In this document: positions 1-8,173 of the stretch, piece by piece | Numbering within the stretch: position 1 is the first letter of the stretch | How the letters are laid out: each line of letters begins with the position of its first letter | Source of the DNA: Lederbergia panacisoli | Lineage (GTDB): Bacteria; Bacillota; Bacilli; Bacillales; Bacillaceae_C | Reading direction: 5' to 3' | DNA: 54,575 nt | NCBI RefSeq assembly: GCF_024626525.1 | Contig: NZ_JANJGU010000022.1 | Span: 1 to 54,575 of the forward strand | Notes under the pieces: model-generated | The model's input: only the letters and a program-made list of their open reading frames with translations | What the model was told of the DNA's origin: nothing | The model's database searches: none | Program-made: the position numbers and the translations under genes

Positions 1-127
1 CCATACATCTGCGCTTGCAGGCAAGGTGGCTAGGGGGTTTTTGGCAGTCCCAGTGAGAATTAAATTAGCATGAGTGTTGCCGATTGAAACTCACAGAATC
101 TCGTTACTTTAGTGGCGAGTAGTTCAA
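1..127 (+). mobile_element. Right end of an IS200/IS605-type (TnpB) element, partial
   Basis: The segment ends with a hairpin at 100-119 (arms CTCGTTAC and GTGGCGAG around a TTTA loop) preceded by AGAAT and followed by TAGTTCAA. This resembles the conserved right end of IS1341-like members of the IS200/IS605 family, where the 3' end of tnpB also gives rise to a guide RNA. No tnpB reading frame is visible in the bases available, so the bulk of the element would lie left of the window. The next gene is cut exactly here: its last codons and stop are read from this segment. Family assignment rests on recalled motif shape, not on a search. Confidence 0.5.
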
Positions 128-910
128 CGGTTTCTCAACAGTCGTCATTAACCTTTTACAGCGTTCATTTAAATAAGATAAACGGCTAATTTCATTTTTA
201 AGCGTGTGGAGAACCATGGAGTCAGCTTTCATTTTTAATTCGATTGGATCATTATGAAAGGTGAGAGGTTCGTAGATAAATTTCGTTCCCTTAGCGATAT
301 ACCGCTTCACCAAAATAGTAGTTAAACAGCCTATAAATAGTAATAATCCCCATGGTGCCGTTTGAATGGGCGCATAGTTAATAATTTGTATAGCTGAAAT
401 GATATCGATCAATACGGTAATGACTAAACAGATAAGTCCAATATTAATGACGAGGGCATCTTTATTTCCGGAACGTGCTTGAACAATCATGGCGACTGCA
501 ATGTAAAGAATAGATATGATATTTAGTACGCTATATGGGAGGAACATATCCTCAAGTCGAACGGGCGAGAACACGGAGATTACGGTAATCAAAGTCCAAC
601 ATAAAAGATGCAGCTGCCAAAAACGACGATTGATCTTTTTAAAGCCTGGACCAAAAATTTGTTCATAAAACAGGAAGAAAAACATGCTGGCTCCATATGA
701 AGCATATTTCATGAAAGAAGGATGCTCAATGGCAGCAGGCATTTGCCAAATAACTAATAAATTGATAGCTATCGTTGCCACGAACATGCTGAAGTAAATC
801 AAATAAGGAAGTATGCGTTTTGGCCAGGATATAAAAAATAAACAAATGAAAATAAAACTGATAAAGAAGTACATGTATATAAAGGAATACTGGAAAAAAT
901 GAGGGATCAT
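104..910 (-). pseudogene. 7TM sensor histidine kinase, truncated after the H-box
   Basis: The protein has about seven hydrophobic segments (roughly residues 12-29, 33-55, 69-86, 97-114, 126-144, 149-172, 182-205), then a cytoplasmic stretch with HTLKNEI at residue 235, which looks like the phospho-accepting helix of a sensor kinase. The ATPase domain that should follow is absent. After KP the reading frame enters the mobile-element end at 127 and stops within its hairpin at 104-106, so the last residues (LNYSPLK) are encoded by the inserted DNA. The start is supported by an AGGAG eight bases upstream. No response regulator is visible nearby. An intact kinase would have sensed a signal in the membrane; this version should be unable to bind ATP. 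Confidence 0.7.
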
Positions 911-1103
911 ACTATTCTCCTATCCTGCTATTCTAAAGATAGTATATAAGACGGAGATGTTAAAACATACTATTTTCAAAAGAAATTTAGTTTATGTGTG
1001 AAGAAATTTCTGAAAAGACACAAAAGTCTAATTGTCTTTCCCGATTGTCAATGGTACCTTATTCATATAAATGGAAATACATTAAAAGAATTGTGGTGTA
1101 AAT

Positions 1104-1967
1104 ATGTCCTATTTAGTATTTAATAATGAAGATAAAAAACAATCGTATTATGAAAGCTATGATCAATCACTAAAACAATGGGATGTAGAAACGGAAAGTT
1201 TGTATATTGATACATCATTTGGAAAAACGCATGTAATTACATGTGGGCCAGAGGGCGCCCCTCCGCTTGTTTTGATTCACGGTATGACGGTAAGCTCTAC
1301 TATGTGGTTTGCCAATGCCCCCGATTGGAGTCAACAGTTTAGAGTATTTGCGATTGATGTGATGGGGGACTTTGGAAAAAGTGAATGTACGAAGCCAATC
1401 TCTTCTCCTGAACATATTGATAGTTGGCTAAATGAAACACTTGATGCTTTAAATTTAAATGATATTCATCTGGTGGGACACTCAATGGGAGGCTGGATTT
1501 CTTTACAATTTAGTTTGAATTCCAACCGAGTAAAGAAATTGGCTTTACTTGCGCCCGTTATGAGTTTTGCCGGACTAAATTGGAAATTTCCTATGAAATT
1601 ATTTCCGGCCATGACAGTGAAAAATTCATTTTTTATTAGGAGTTTGTTTAATTGGATGTTTGCCAAGCAAAATCAACCTGATGAAATTTTGTATCAACAA
1701 TTTTACAAAGGATATAAATATGGGAAAATTCAATTGCGTATTGCGCCAAAAGTGTTTGAAAGGGACGAATTAGAAGGATTGAAACCCGATACGCTTGTAC
1801 TAATTGGCGAGCAAGAAGTCGTCTATTCATCTACTAAAAAAGCCGTTGAATATGCAAACAGTTTTACAAAAATAAAAGCAAAGTTGATTCCTAATTGTTC
1901 TCATTGTCTGCCTGCCGAACAAAGAGAGATTGTAAATCAATTAGTAAAAGATTTTCTAATCAGCTAA
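1104..1967 (+). CDS. Alpha/beta-fold hydrolase
   Basis: This 287-residue protein has the oxyanion-hole motif LIHG near residue 57, the nucleophile elbow GHSMGG with Ser127, and a C-terminal catalytic histidine in the NCSHCLP context (His267). The acid residue is probably in the GEQEVVYS segment, where most relatives have Asp. There is no signal peptide, so it is probably cytoplasmic. The architecture fits esterases, haloperoxidase-like enzymes and C-C hydrolases, and the substrate cannot be told. It stands alone, divergent from the broken kinase and closed by a strong terminator. The ribosome site is weak (GTGGTG before the ATG). Confidence 0.85.
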   Translation: MSYLVFNNEDKKQSYYESYDQSLKQWDVETESLYIDTSFGKTHVITCGPEGAPPLVLIHGMTVSSTMWFANAPDWSQQFRVFAIDVMGDFGKSECTKPISSPEHIDSWLNETLDALNLNDIHLVGHSMGGWISLQFSLNSNRVKKLALLAPVMSFAGLNWKFPMKLFPAMTVKNSFFIRSLFNWMFAKQNQPDEILYQQFYKGYKYGKIQLRIAPKVFERDELEGLKPDTLVLIGEQEVVYSSTKKAVEYANSFTKIKAKLIPNCSHCLPAEQREIVNQLVKDFLIS

Positions 1968-2014
1968 AAAGCAGCAATAACGTTGTAGTTATACACGTCA
2001 TTGCTGCTTTTTTT
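1968..2014 (+). terminator. Intrinsic terminator after the hydrolase
   Basis: Stem GCAGCAAT at 1971-1978 pairs with ATTGCTGC at 2000-2007 and is followed by a run of seven T. Confidence 0.85.
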
Positions 2015-2215
2015 ATGAATATATCTCCTTTGATCGCCTTTGTAATCGAATCGCCCCGATCATAATAATATTTTCTAGGAATTAAGTACTATCCGAAAGG
2101 AATTATAGACATTATGTTGAATATTATTGATATAAAAATAGTTTGTGGAGTGATGAACACACAACTTTATATAGTAGAAGTATTACCATTTTTTGGAGAA
2201 TTGGAGAATGAGTAT

Positions 2216-3304
2216 ATGAAAAAACTTTTGAAAATTGCTTTAGTTAGTGTGGCTTCCCTTGTACTGATTGGAGTTGCCATGCTACTAATATTTGGCCGAG
2301 ATAGTCACAGAACTTTATCTGGCAGTATACCTGAACAAATCAATCAATATCTAATGAAAAAAGATTTTCAGGGTTCAGTAGTAGTGGTGCAAAAGGGTAG
2401 TGTACTATTTGAAAAAGGATACGGGATGGCAGCACCTAATGTACCGAATACCCCAAGTACTTTATACCAAATTGCCTCCTTATCAAAGACGTTTACCGCG
2501 GTGGCCATCATGCAGCTTGGAGAGAAACAAATGCTTGAAATAGATGGGTCAATCGAAAAATACTTTCCTGAATTTCCAAATGCGGATAGTATCACTGTTG
2601 GTCATTTGCTCAGTCATAGCTCGGGAATCCCGGACTATCTGCATCCCGATTTTGAATTTGATTACGGTAAATCATGGGAGCCTGAGGAAATTGTAAACGT
2701 TGTGCGGGATACTGATTTGCTCTTTGAACCAGGTAAAAGCTTCCAATACAGTAATTCTGGATATGTGATGTTGGGACTGATTATTGAACAGGTTAGTGGT
2801 CAATCTTATGATGATTACATAATGGAGCATATTTTCATACCTAGTGGCATGCATAATTCGATGTTCGATATTCCAGAGGGAATGGCGGTAGCTAAAGGAC
2901 ATATTAAGGGTAAAGAGGGTCCGGTAATGGATAACTCCGCTGCATATGCTGCAGGAGATATACTCTCAACTGCTGAAGATTTGGCGCTCTTTGATCATGC
3001 CCTACGCAATCATGTACTTATTACGGAGGATACGGATGCATTAATGGCAAAAAAACACGCCTCAAAGTTCCCGTATCAATATGGTTATGGATGGTATACG
3101 CAGGATGTGATGGGTCACCATGCAGTCGGACATTCCGGTGGATATCCTAGTGGCTTCCGGCACTATGTTGCACGGCTTCTTGATGAAGACATCACAGTGA
3201 TTGTGTTAAGCAATGAATTGTCAATAAATTCAAAGTCAATTAACCGTAATCTAACTTCCATCATTCTTCAAAAGCCTATTTGGATATGGGAAGAATTGTT
3301 GTAA
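2216..3304 (+). CDS. Membrane-anchored serine hydrolase (beta-lactamase class C / PBP4* family)
   Basis: The 362-residue product starts at the ATG preceded by GGAGA (2203-2207); a longer frame from 2114 exists but its first 34 residues are not family-like. Residues 4-27 form a hydrophobic signal-anchor, so the enzyme is likely outside the membrane. The three motifs of the serine beta-lactamase/DD-peptidase fold are present: SLSK (Ser88, Lys91), a YSN tyrosine motif (FQYSNSGY) and HSGG in place of KTG. Such proteins act as D-aminopeptidases, esterases or DD-peptidases, and the substrate is not predictable. A membrane acyltransferase follows 115 bp downstream and may be co-transcribed. A second, unrelated-looking member of this superfamily lies at 9891-11048. 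Confidence 0.88.
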   Translation: MKKLLKIALVSVASLVLIGVAMLLIFGRDSHRTLSGSIPEQINQYLMKKDFQGSVVVVQKGSVLFEKGYGMAAPNVPNTPSTLYQIASLSKTFTAVAIMQLGEKQMLEIDGSIEKYFPEFPNADSITVGHLLSHSSGIPDYLHPDFEFDYGKSWEPEEIVNVVRDTDLLFEPGKSFQYSNSGYVMLGLIIEQVSGQSYDDYIMEHIFIPSGMHNSMFDIPEGMAVAKGHIKGKEGPVMDNSAAYAAGDILSTAEDLALFDHALRNHVLITEDTDALMAKKHASKFPYQYGYGWYTQDVMGHHAVGHSGGYPSGFRHYVARLLDEDITVIVLSNELSINSKSINRNLTSIILQKPIWIWEELL

Positions 3305-3419
3305 ATAGCAAGGGTACGTAGAAAGATTTCAAACAAAGTCACATCGATACACACTATTAGTAAGGAGAGGTTGCAAAGGGATATGATCTATTCGGTTATG
3401 GAATTCAGGAGGAGTACAT

Positions 3420-4583
3420 GTGAAGGATAAAGCAATAATAGAAAGAAGATATGATATTGACTGGCTTAGGAATTTAGGGATTTTATTGTTATTCCCATTT
3501 CATTCAGCCAGGGTTTTTGATTTTTGGGATCCATTTTATGTGAAAAGTGAAAGTTTAAGTGAAGGACTTAGTTGGTTCATTGCTGCGACTAGCTTTTGGT
3601 TTATGCCCTTATTATTTTGGCTGGCTGGATCGGCTAGCTGGTATGCGTTGCAAAAACGGACTAAGTCCCAATATGTAAAAGAACGTTATGAACGTTTATT
3701 TATTCCGCTTATTGTGGGCGTTCTAATTATAGTTCCGCCGCAAGGATATTACGCATTATTACATCATACAGGTGAAGCTGGTAATTATTTTTTATTCTTA
3801 AAAGAATTTTTTCTGGATTTCAGTGATTTGTCTGGATATTTTGGAACATTCACACCGGCTCACTTATGGTTTATTCTTTATTTATTTGTACTGTCTATCG
3901 TTGCGTTGCCGATATTCTCCAAATATATGAACTTAAGTACAGTAAACATAAATAAGTTTAATAGAGTTTTAAGTAAACCGTTTGTTTTTATTTCTTTGTT
4001 CACTCTTGTATTACTATTGGCACAAGCCCTTCCAGCTCCAGGTGGTCAAAATCCATTTTACTTTATGGTCATCATTATTGCTGGGTTTCTGACTGCCAGC
4101 GATTTAAGGTATCAAGAAATGTTTAATCGCATTCGTTTTAAAACTTTATTATTAGTCATCATTTTGGTGCCGGCTCATATCATTCTCATAAATGTGAACC
4201 AGGATGCTCCTAATTTCTCGGCGATGGATATCTTTATAACATCTTTAAGGACGATGAATACGTTGTTGACATTAATCGTTATTTTGGGATATGGCAACAA
4301 AGTTTTAAACTTCCCTCACAAGGCAGTTTCTTATATGAACGAAGCGGCATTCCCGATCTATATCGTTCACCAAAGTATCTTAGTGGTGATAGGGTACTAC
4401 ATTATACAATTAAATTATGGGGTTTTCCTAAAGTTTCTCATCATTATGTTTTTGACTTTAGCAGTATCATTTGCATTTTATGAATTTATAATAAAGCGGA
4501 TAGCCATTGCAAGAGTGTTATTTGGATTAAAAGTACAAAAAAAGATTCATGGACAGAATCAGAATCCCAATATTTTTAGATAG
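3420..4583 (+). CDS. Acyltransferase family 3 membrane protein (OafA/YrhL-like)
   Basis: The product of 387 residues is almost entirely hydrophobic, with about ten membrane segments, and opens with the RYDIDWLRNLGIL segment and a nearby HSARVF histidine typical of acyltransferase-3 proteins, which O-acylate cell-surface sugars or lipids. The start is a GTG at 3420 with a strong AGGAGGAG at 3407-3414; the overlapping ATG at 3418 is immediately followed by a stop in its own frame. Related Bacillus proteins are often annotated as glucan biosynthesis or surface polysaccharide acyltransferases. The acceptor is unknown. Confidence 0.85.
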   Translation: MKDKAIIERRYDIDWLRNLGILLLFPFHSARVFDFWDPFYVKSESLSEGLSWFIAATSFWFMPLLFWLAGSASWYALQKRTKSQYVKERYERLFIPLIVGVLIIVPPQGYYALLHHTGEAGNYFLFLKEFFLDFSDLSGYFGTFTPAHLWFILYLFVLSIVALPIFSKYMNLSTVNINKFNRVLSKPFVFISLFTLVLLLAQALPAPGGQNPFYFMVIIIAGFLTASDLRYQEMFNRIRFKTLLLVIILVPAHIILINVNQDAPNFSAMDIFITSLRTMNTLLTLIVILGYGNKVLNFPHKAVSYMNEAAFPIYIVHQSILVVIGYYIIQLNYGVFLKFLIIMFLTLAVSFAFYEFIIKRIAIARVLFGLKVQKKIHGQNQNPNIFR

Positions 4584-4589
4584 ATATGA

Positions 4590-4629
4590 AAGAACTGAGC
4601 AATTTCCATTTTGCTTAGTTCTTTTCTTT
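4590..4629 (+). terminator. Intrinsic terminator after the acyltransferase
   Basis: Twelve-base stem AGAACTGAGCAA (4591-4602) with TTGCTTAGTTCT (4611-4622) followed by a T-rich tract. Confidence 0.85.
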
Positions 4630-4762
4630 TTGTAGAAATTATTCAAGATTCTTTGTATCCATGAAAAAACATAAACGCAAACTATCAAATGTATCCAGCA
4701 TTTCAAATAAAAATAGAGATAGTAGACATTCCTTAATATACAAAGTAACCCATTAAAGTCAT

Positions 4763-4795
4763 AAAGAACCAGTTCCGGACGGATTCTGGTTCTTT
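4763..4795 (-). terminator. Terminator of the polyamine operon (probably bidirectional)
   Basis: Perfect ten-base inverted repeat AAAGAACCAG (4763-4772) and CTGGTTCTTT (4786-4795), 30 bp beyond the stop of the decarboxylase gene. Confidence 0.75.
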
Positions 4796-4824
4796 AAAAA
4801 GTACTCTAAATTTTAAAACCGCTA

Positions 4825-5952
4825 TTAAGCCAACCTCATTTTAAAATCCTGATAGCCAAATTCATGCACAACCTCGTAATCTCCACTTTTATCTTTCACG
4901 ACAATCGCTGGCAATGCCATACCGTTAAAAGTTGTGTTTTTTACCATGGAATAAATGGCCATATCTTCGAAAATGAGTCGATCTCCACTTTTTAATGGCT
5001 CGTCAAATGAATAATCTCCGATGACATCGCCGGCAAGGCATGTTTGCCCGCCCAATCGATATGTGAATGGCTTTTCTCCAACTTCCCCAGATCGTTGGAG
5101 CGGAGGGCGATAAGGCATTTCAAGAACATCCGGCATATGGCAAGTTGCCGATGTATCAAGAATCGCAATCTCAATTCCATTTTCAAGCGTATCAAGGACT
5201 GTCGTTACAAGAAAACCTGCATTCAGCGCAACGGCTTCGCCTGGTTCGAGATATACTTCCAACCCATACGTATCTTGCATTCTCTTAATGCATTTTTCCA
5301 GTAAGGGAATATCGTAATCTTCTCTCGTAATATGGTGGCCACCGCCGAAATTAATCCATTCCATCTGTGATAGCCACTGGCCAAACTTTTCTTCCAATGC
5401 ATTAAGAGTAGTTTCCAAGTCATCCGAGTTCTGTTGGCAAAGTGTGTGGAAATGCAGTCCTGAAATACCTTCAAGCAAGTCGGGGCGGAAATGTTCTTTT
5501 TTCACACCAAATCTAGAACCGGGTGAACAAGGATCATAGATGGCATGCCCAACTTGAGTAGAGCATTCAGGATTGATGCGCAAGCCCACTTTTTTTCCTG
5601 CCTTGAGAACTTTATCTTTAAACTTTTCTACTTGTGAGAAGGAATTAAAGATGATATGATCACAAATTTCTACGATTTCTTCTAGCTCATCTTCACGATA
5701 GGCAGGGGAAAAGACGTGGTTTTCTTTTCCCATTTCTTCGTAGCCTAATCGCGCCTCGTACAAGCCGCTTGCAGTGGCACCATCTAAATACTTTCCTATT
5801 AACGGATACAATTTAAACATTGAAAATGCTTTTTGAGCCAAAATAATCTTGCATCCGGTACGTTCCCTAACCCCATTCAGGATTTTTAGGTTTTTTTCAA
5901 GTAAACCTTCATCGACTATATAGCAAGGTGATGGTAGTTCTTCAAAGCGCAT
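4825..5952 (-). CDS. nspC: Carboxynorspermidine decarboxylase
   Basis: This fold-type III PLP enzyme removes the carboxyl group from carboxynorspermidine (or carboxyspermidine), the last step of the alternative polyamine route that starts from aspartate semialdehyde and a diamine. The PLP lysine is expected at Lys41 in the ILAQKAF motif; the HFHTLC and FGGGHH segments belong to the phosphate-binding barrel, and Cys in DTSATCH plus EPGEAV complete the family pattern. The length (375 residues) fits. I chose the ATG one base after the stop of the upstream dehydrogenase gene, which implies translational coupling; a longer frame overlapping that gene adds only a Lys-rich, non-conserved extension. 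Spermidine versus norspermidine as product cannot be decided. Confidence 0.92.
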   Translation of the reverse strand: MRFEELPSPCYIVDEGLLEKNLKILNGVRERTGCKIILAQKAFSMFKLYPLIGKYLDGATASGLYEARLGYEEMGKENHVFSPAYREDELEEIVEICDHIIFNSFSQVEKFKDKVLKAGKKVGLRINPECSTQVGHAIYDPCSPGSRFGVKKEHFRPDLLEGISGLHFHTLCQQNSDDLETTLNALEEKFGQWLSQMEWINFGGGHHITREDYDIPLLEKCIKRMQDTYGLEVYLEPGEAVALNAGFLVTTVLDTLENGIEIAILDTSATCHMPDVLEMPYRPPLQRSGEVGEKPFTYRLGGQTCLAGDVIGDYSFDEPLKSGDRLIFEDMAIYSMVKNTTFNGMALPAIVVKDKSGDYEVVHEFGYQDFKMRLA

Positions 5953-5953
5953 A

Positions 5954-7198
5954 TTATCTGACAAGCTCCAATTCTTTTTCTTTTTCTTTGATCGGCTCAT
6001 GATCAACAAGCTCTGGATTAAAGTCTTCTTGCCATGGAAGCCCCCACTTGTTTAATGCTTCCATGAATGGATCTGGATCGAATTCTTCAATATTGTATAC
6101 GCCTGGTTTGTTCCACTTTCCAGTCATCACCATCATGGCGCCAATCATGGCAGGTACACCTGTTGTATAGGAAACGGCTTGAGAACCCACTTCTTTGTAG
6201 CATTCTTCATGGTCACAAACATTGTACACATAGTATGTTTTTTCTTTTCCATCTTTTTTTCCTCTGAAAATACAGCCGATGTTTGTTTTACCTTTAGTGC
6301 GTGGTCCGAGTGAAGCTGGATCAGGCAATACTGCTTTCAAGAACTGCAGTGGAATAATTTGTTTACCTTCGAATTCAATTGGTTCAATTGAGGTCATTCC
6401 TACGTTTTCAAGACATTTTAGATGTGTAAGATAGCTTTGGCCAAATGTCATGAAGAAGCGGATGCGCTTAATCCCAGGCATGTTAACCGCAAGTGATTCA
6501 AGTTCTTCATGGTACAGCAAATACATGTCTTTCTCACCAACTTCAGGAAAGTTGTATATGCGCTTGATTTCCATTGGCTTCGTTTCAATCCATTCACCAT
6601 TTTCCCAATATCTTCCGTTTGCTGAAACTTCACGGATATTGATTTCAGGATTGAAGTTCGTTGCAAAAGGATAGCCGTGGTCGCCGGCATTACAGTCAAG
6701 GATGTCTATATAATTAATTTCATCAAAATGATGTTTTAAGGCATGTGCTGAAAATACGCCTGTCACGCCAGGGTCAAAGCCGCTGCCTAAAAGTGCTGTA
6801 ATCCCAGCTTTTTCAAAGCGCTCACGGTATTCCCATTGCCATTTATATTCAAATTTCGCCGTATCTTCCGGCTCATAGTTCGCTGTATCCATATAATGCG
6901 TTTTTGTTGCAAGACAAGCATCCATGATTGTCAAATCTTGATATGGTAATGCCAAGTTCATAACAATATCAGGCTTTACTTCCTCAATCAAAGCAATTAA
7001 CTCATCAACATTATCCGCATCAACTTGTGCTGTTGTAATTTTCGTTTTGCCGCCATCAAGTTTTGCCTTCAAGGCATCACATTTTGATTTTGTACGACTC
7101 GCGATACAAATTTCTTCAAATACCTCACTGTTTTGAACACATTTGTGAATAGCTACGGATGCCACTCCACCACAACCGATAATAAGCGCTTTTCCCAT
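5954..7198 (-). CDS. Carboxynorspermidine/carboxyspermidine dehydrogenase (saccharopine dehydrogenase family)
   Basis: The enzyme reductively condenses aspartate semialdehyde with a diamine (putrescine or diaminopropane) using NADPH, giving carboxy(nor)spermidine for the decarboxylase encoded next. The 414-residue product begins MGKALIIGCGGVAS, a Rossmann nucleotide site, and continues with the saccharopine-dehydrogenase-like GSGFDPGVTGVF segment. The start is set by AAGGGGAG just upstream; the frame stays open upstream but runs through a terminator hairpin and is not coding. It is the first gene of a two-gene unit whose leader carries a promoter, many hairpins and a terminator, so expression is probably controlled by premature termination. 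Confidence 0.9.
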   Translation of the reverse strand: MGKALIIGCGGVASVAIHKCVQNSEVFEEICIASRTKSKCDALKAKLDGGKTKITTAQVDADNVDELIALIEEVKPDIVMNLALPYQDLTIMDACLATKTHYMDTANYEPEDTAKFEYKWQWEYRERFEKAGITALLGSGFDPGVTGVFSAHALKHHFDEINYIDILDCNAGDHGYPFATNFNPEINIREVSANGRYWENGEWIETKPMEIKRIYNFPEVGEKDMYLLYHEELESLAVNMPGIKRIRFFMTFGQSYLTHLKCLENVGMTSIEPIEFEGKQIIPLQFLKAVLPDPASLGPRTKGKTNIGCIFRGKKDGKEKTYYVYNVCDHEECYKEVGSQAVSYTTGVPAMIGAMMVMTGKWNKPGVYNIEEFDPDPFMEALNKWGLPWQEDFNPELVDHEPIKEKEKELELVR

Positions 7199-7254
7199 TT
7201 TTTTACTCCCCTTACTAAATAGATTTGGTGGTACTAAGAACAGTTGCGAAACGA

Positions 7255-7300
7255 CAAAAAAGCAAGTGAAATGACGCATTAACGCGCACAACACTTGCTT
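7255..7300 (-). terminator. Intrinsic terminator inside the leader, 57 bp before the dehydrogenase start
   Basis: Stem AAGCAAGTG (7300-7292 on the minus strand) with CACTTGCTT (7268-7260) followed by six U. Its position between a promoter and the first gene of the operon suggests conditional termination rather than gene-end termination, since no gene ends just upstream of it. Confidence 0.8.
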
Positions 7301-7320
7301 TAGATACAATATCAAATATT

Positions 7321-7358
7321 AAAAAGGCACACGTATACTATGACAAAATGCCATGCGC
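7321..7358 (-). terminator. Second, weaker U-tract hairpin in the leader
   Basis: On the minus strand GCGCATG (7358-7352) can pair with CGTGTGC (7333-7327), including two G-U pairs, followed by C and five U. It could be a second terminator or part of a switching structure. Confidence 0.4.
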
Positions 7359-7681
7359 ATACATCTTCCATAAAAGCCCATTATGGTAGAAGCTTTTTAC
7401 TATTCAATATTCATCATGGGATCAGAGTCTATATAGCAAATAATTACTTTTACTACTCTTATTGACCGTTTCACAAGTTGTGTGCTTATGCACTGGTTGT
7501 AAAGTAACCAACTTATAAAAGTTGAGCTTTTAACTCAATCAATAAGGCAACGAAAGTCGCCAATCGGCATTTGACCCGGCTGTCCGTATGGCCTTAACTT
7601 CTTAAAGAAGTGGTCAAAACATTATCTGCTTGGAAAGACTCTAGAATATTGAACAGCGGCTTTCCAAATTAATTCTTTTTT

Positions 7682-7710
7682 AGATTAACAACATGTAGTG
7701 AAAATATCAA
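7682..7710 (-). promoter_or_regulatory. SigA-type promoter of the polyamine operon leader
   Basis: On the minus strand TTGATA (7710-7705), a 17-base spacer, then TAATCT (7687-7682). Transcription should start near 7675, immediately before the first leader hairpin. Confidence 0.65.
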
Positions 7711-7776
7711 TAGGAAATTTAAATTTTATCTGTAAAATAGTCCTATTTGGGGAATTTTCTGTTTGAGCATTTCCGA

Positions 7777-8148
7777 TTAGCGTATTAAGGTTGGACCAAC
7801 TAATACTCTGGGATTTGTGCCTAATGCCAATTTACTAATGTTCATGTAGCTTACTTTTCGGCATTTATTTAACAGCATTTTTAACTCCTGGAATTTGCTG
7901 TCTGTCTTTAATTTCTCAATTTCCTGCTTATAGACGGATAATACATAATCATCTTGGGATGCTGGATAGAATTTGCTTGGATCTTCGTCCATAAGCAAGG
8001 CACCCATGAATTGATAGTTATATTGAAGTTGGCGTGTAAGTAGGATAACGTTAATAAACTTTTGAAATAGAGTAGGTTTTGTTTGATTTAATTTTTCAAT
8101 TTCCTGCTTCGTATCTAATAATTCATTTAAGCATGGTGCTACTAGCAT
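7777..8148 (-). CDS. Small hypothetical protein
   Basis: The product (123 residues) begins MLVAPCLNELLDTKQEI and is preceded by AAAGGAG at good spacing; a frame extending further upstream overlaps the thioesterase gene and lacks support. It is rich in charged helical residues (KQEIEKLNQTKP, YKQEIEKLKTDSKFQEL) and has no membrane segment, signal peptide or metal motif that I can see. It starts 26 bp after the thioesterase stop, so the two are probably co-transcribed. I do not recognise a family. The gene lies upstream of the leader promoter, so it is not part of the polyamine operon proper, though read-through is possible. Confidence 0.65.
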   Translation of the reverse strand: MLVAPCLNELLDTKQEIEKLNQTKPTLFQKFINVILLTRQLQYNYQFMGALLMDEDPSKFYPASQDDYVLSVYKQEIEKLKTDSKFQELKMLLNKCRKVSYMNISKLALGTNPRVLVGPTLIR

Positions 8149-8173
8149 GTTTATTCTCCTTTTTATAAAATTA

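Larger units (their letters stand above)
7199..7675 (-). promoter_or_regulatory. Long structured leader RNA of the carboxynorspermidine operon, candidate riboswitch/attenuator
   Basis: Read on the minus strand from about 7675, the RNA starts with a stem TTGGAAAG/CTTTCCAA (7667-7660 with 7637-7630). A stem TTTGACC/GGTCAAA (7618-7612 with 7576-7570) follows, enclosing the palindrome ACTTCTT-T-AAGAAGT and a GGCC...GCC element, then hairpins at 7561-7546 (GGCGAC/GTTGCC, which pairs fully only on this strand thanks to a G-U), 7537-7523, 7524-7509, 7510-7494, 7493-7482 and 7482-7472. Two U-tract hairpins sit nearer the gene. There is no coding gene in this stretch. I do not recognise lysine, SAM, T-box, cobalamin, c-di-GMP or guanidine consensus sequences. 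The functional role is inferred from layout. Confidence 0.6.

Noticed and set aside
2114-2215. Longer N-terminus of the serine hydrolase
   Set aside because: The ATG at 2216 has a better ribosome site and begins directly with the signal-anchor; the extra residues are not typical.
5953-6009. N-terminal extension of the decarboxylase overlapping the dehydrogenase gene
   Set aside because: It encodes a Lys-rich stretch translated from the other gene's last codons; the family begins at MRFEELPSPCY.
7472-7675. c-di-GMP, lysine, SAM or T-box riboswitch identity for the polyamine leader
   Set aside because: The ACAGCCGGGT string resembles the 3' side of GEMM RNAs, but the matching 5' core (GGCAAA... 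and GCAAAGCC) is absent. Lysine, SAM and T-box consensus strings were also not found.
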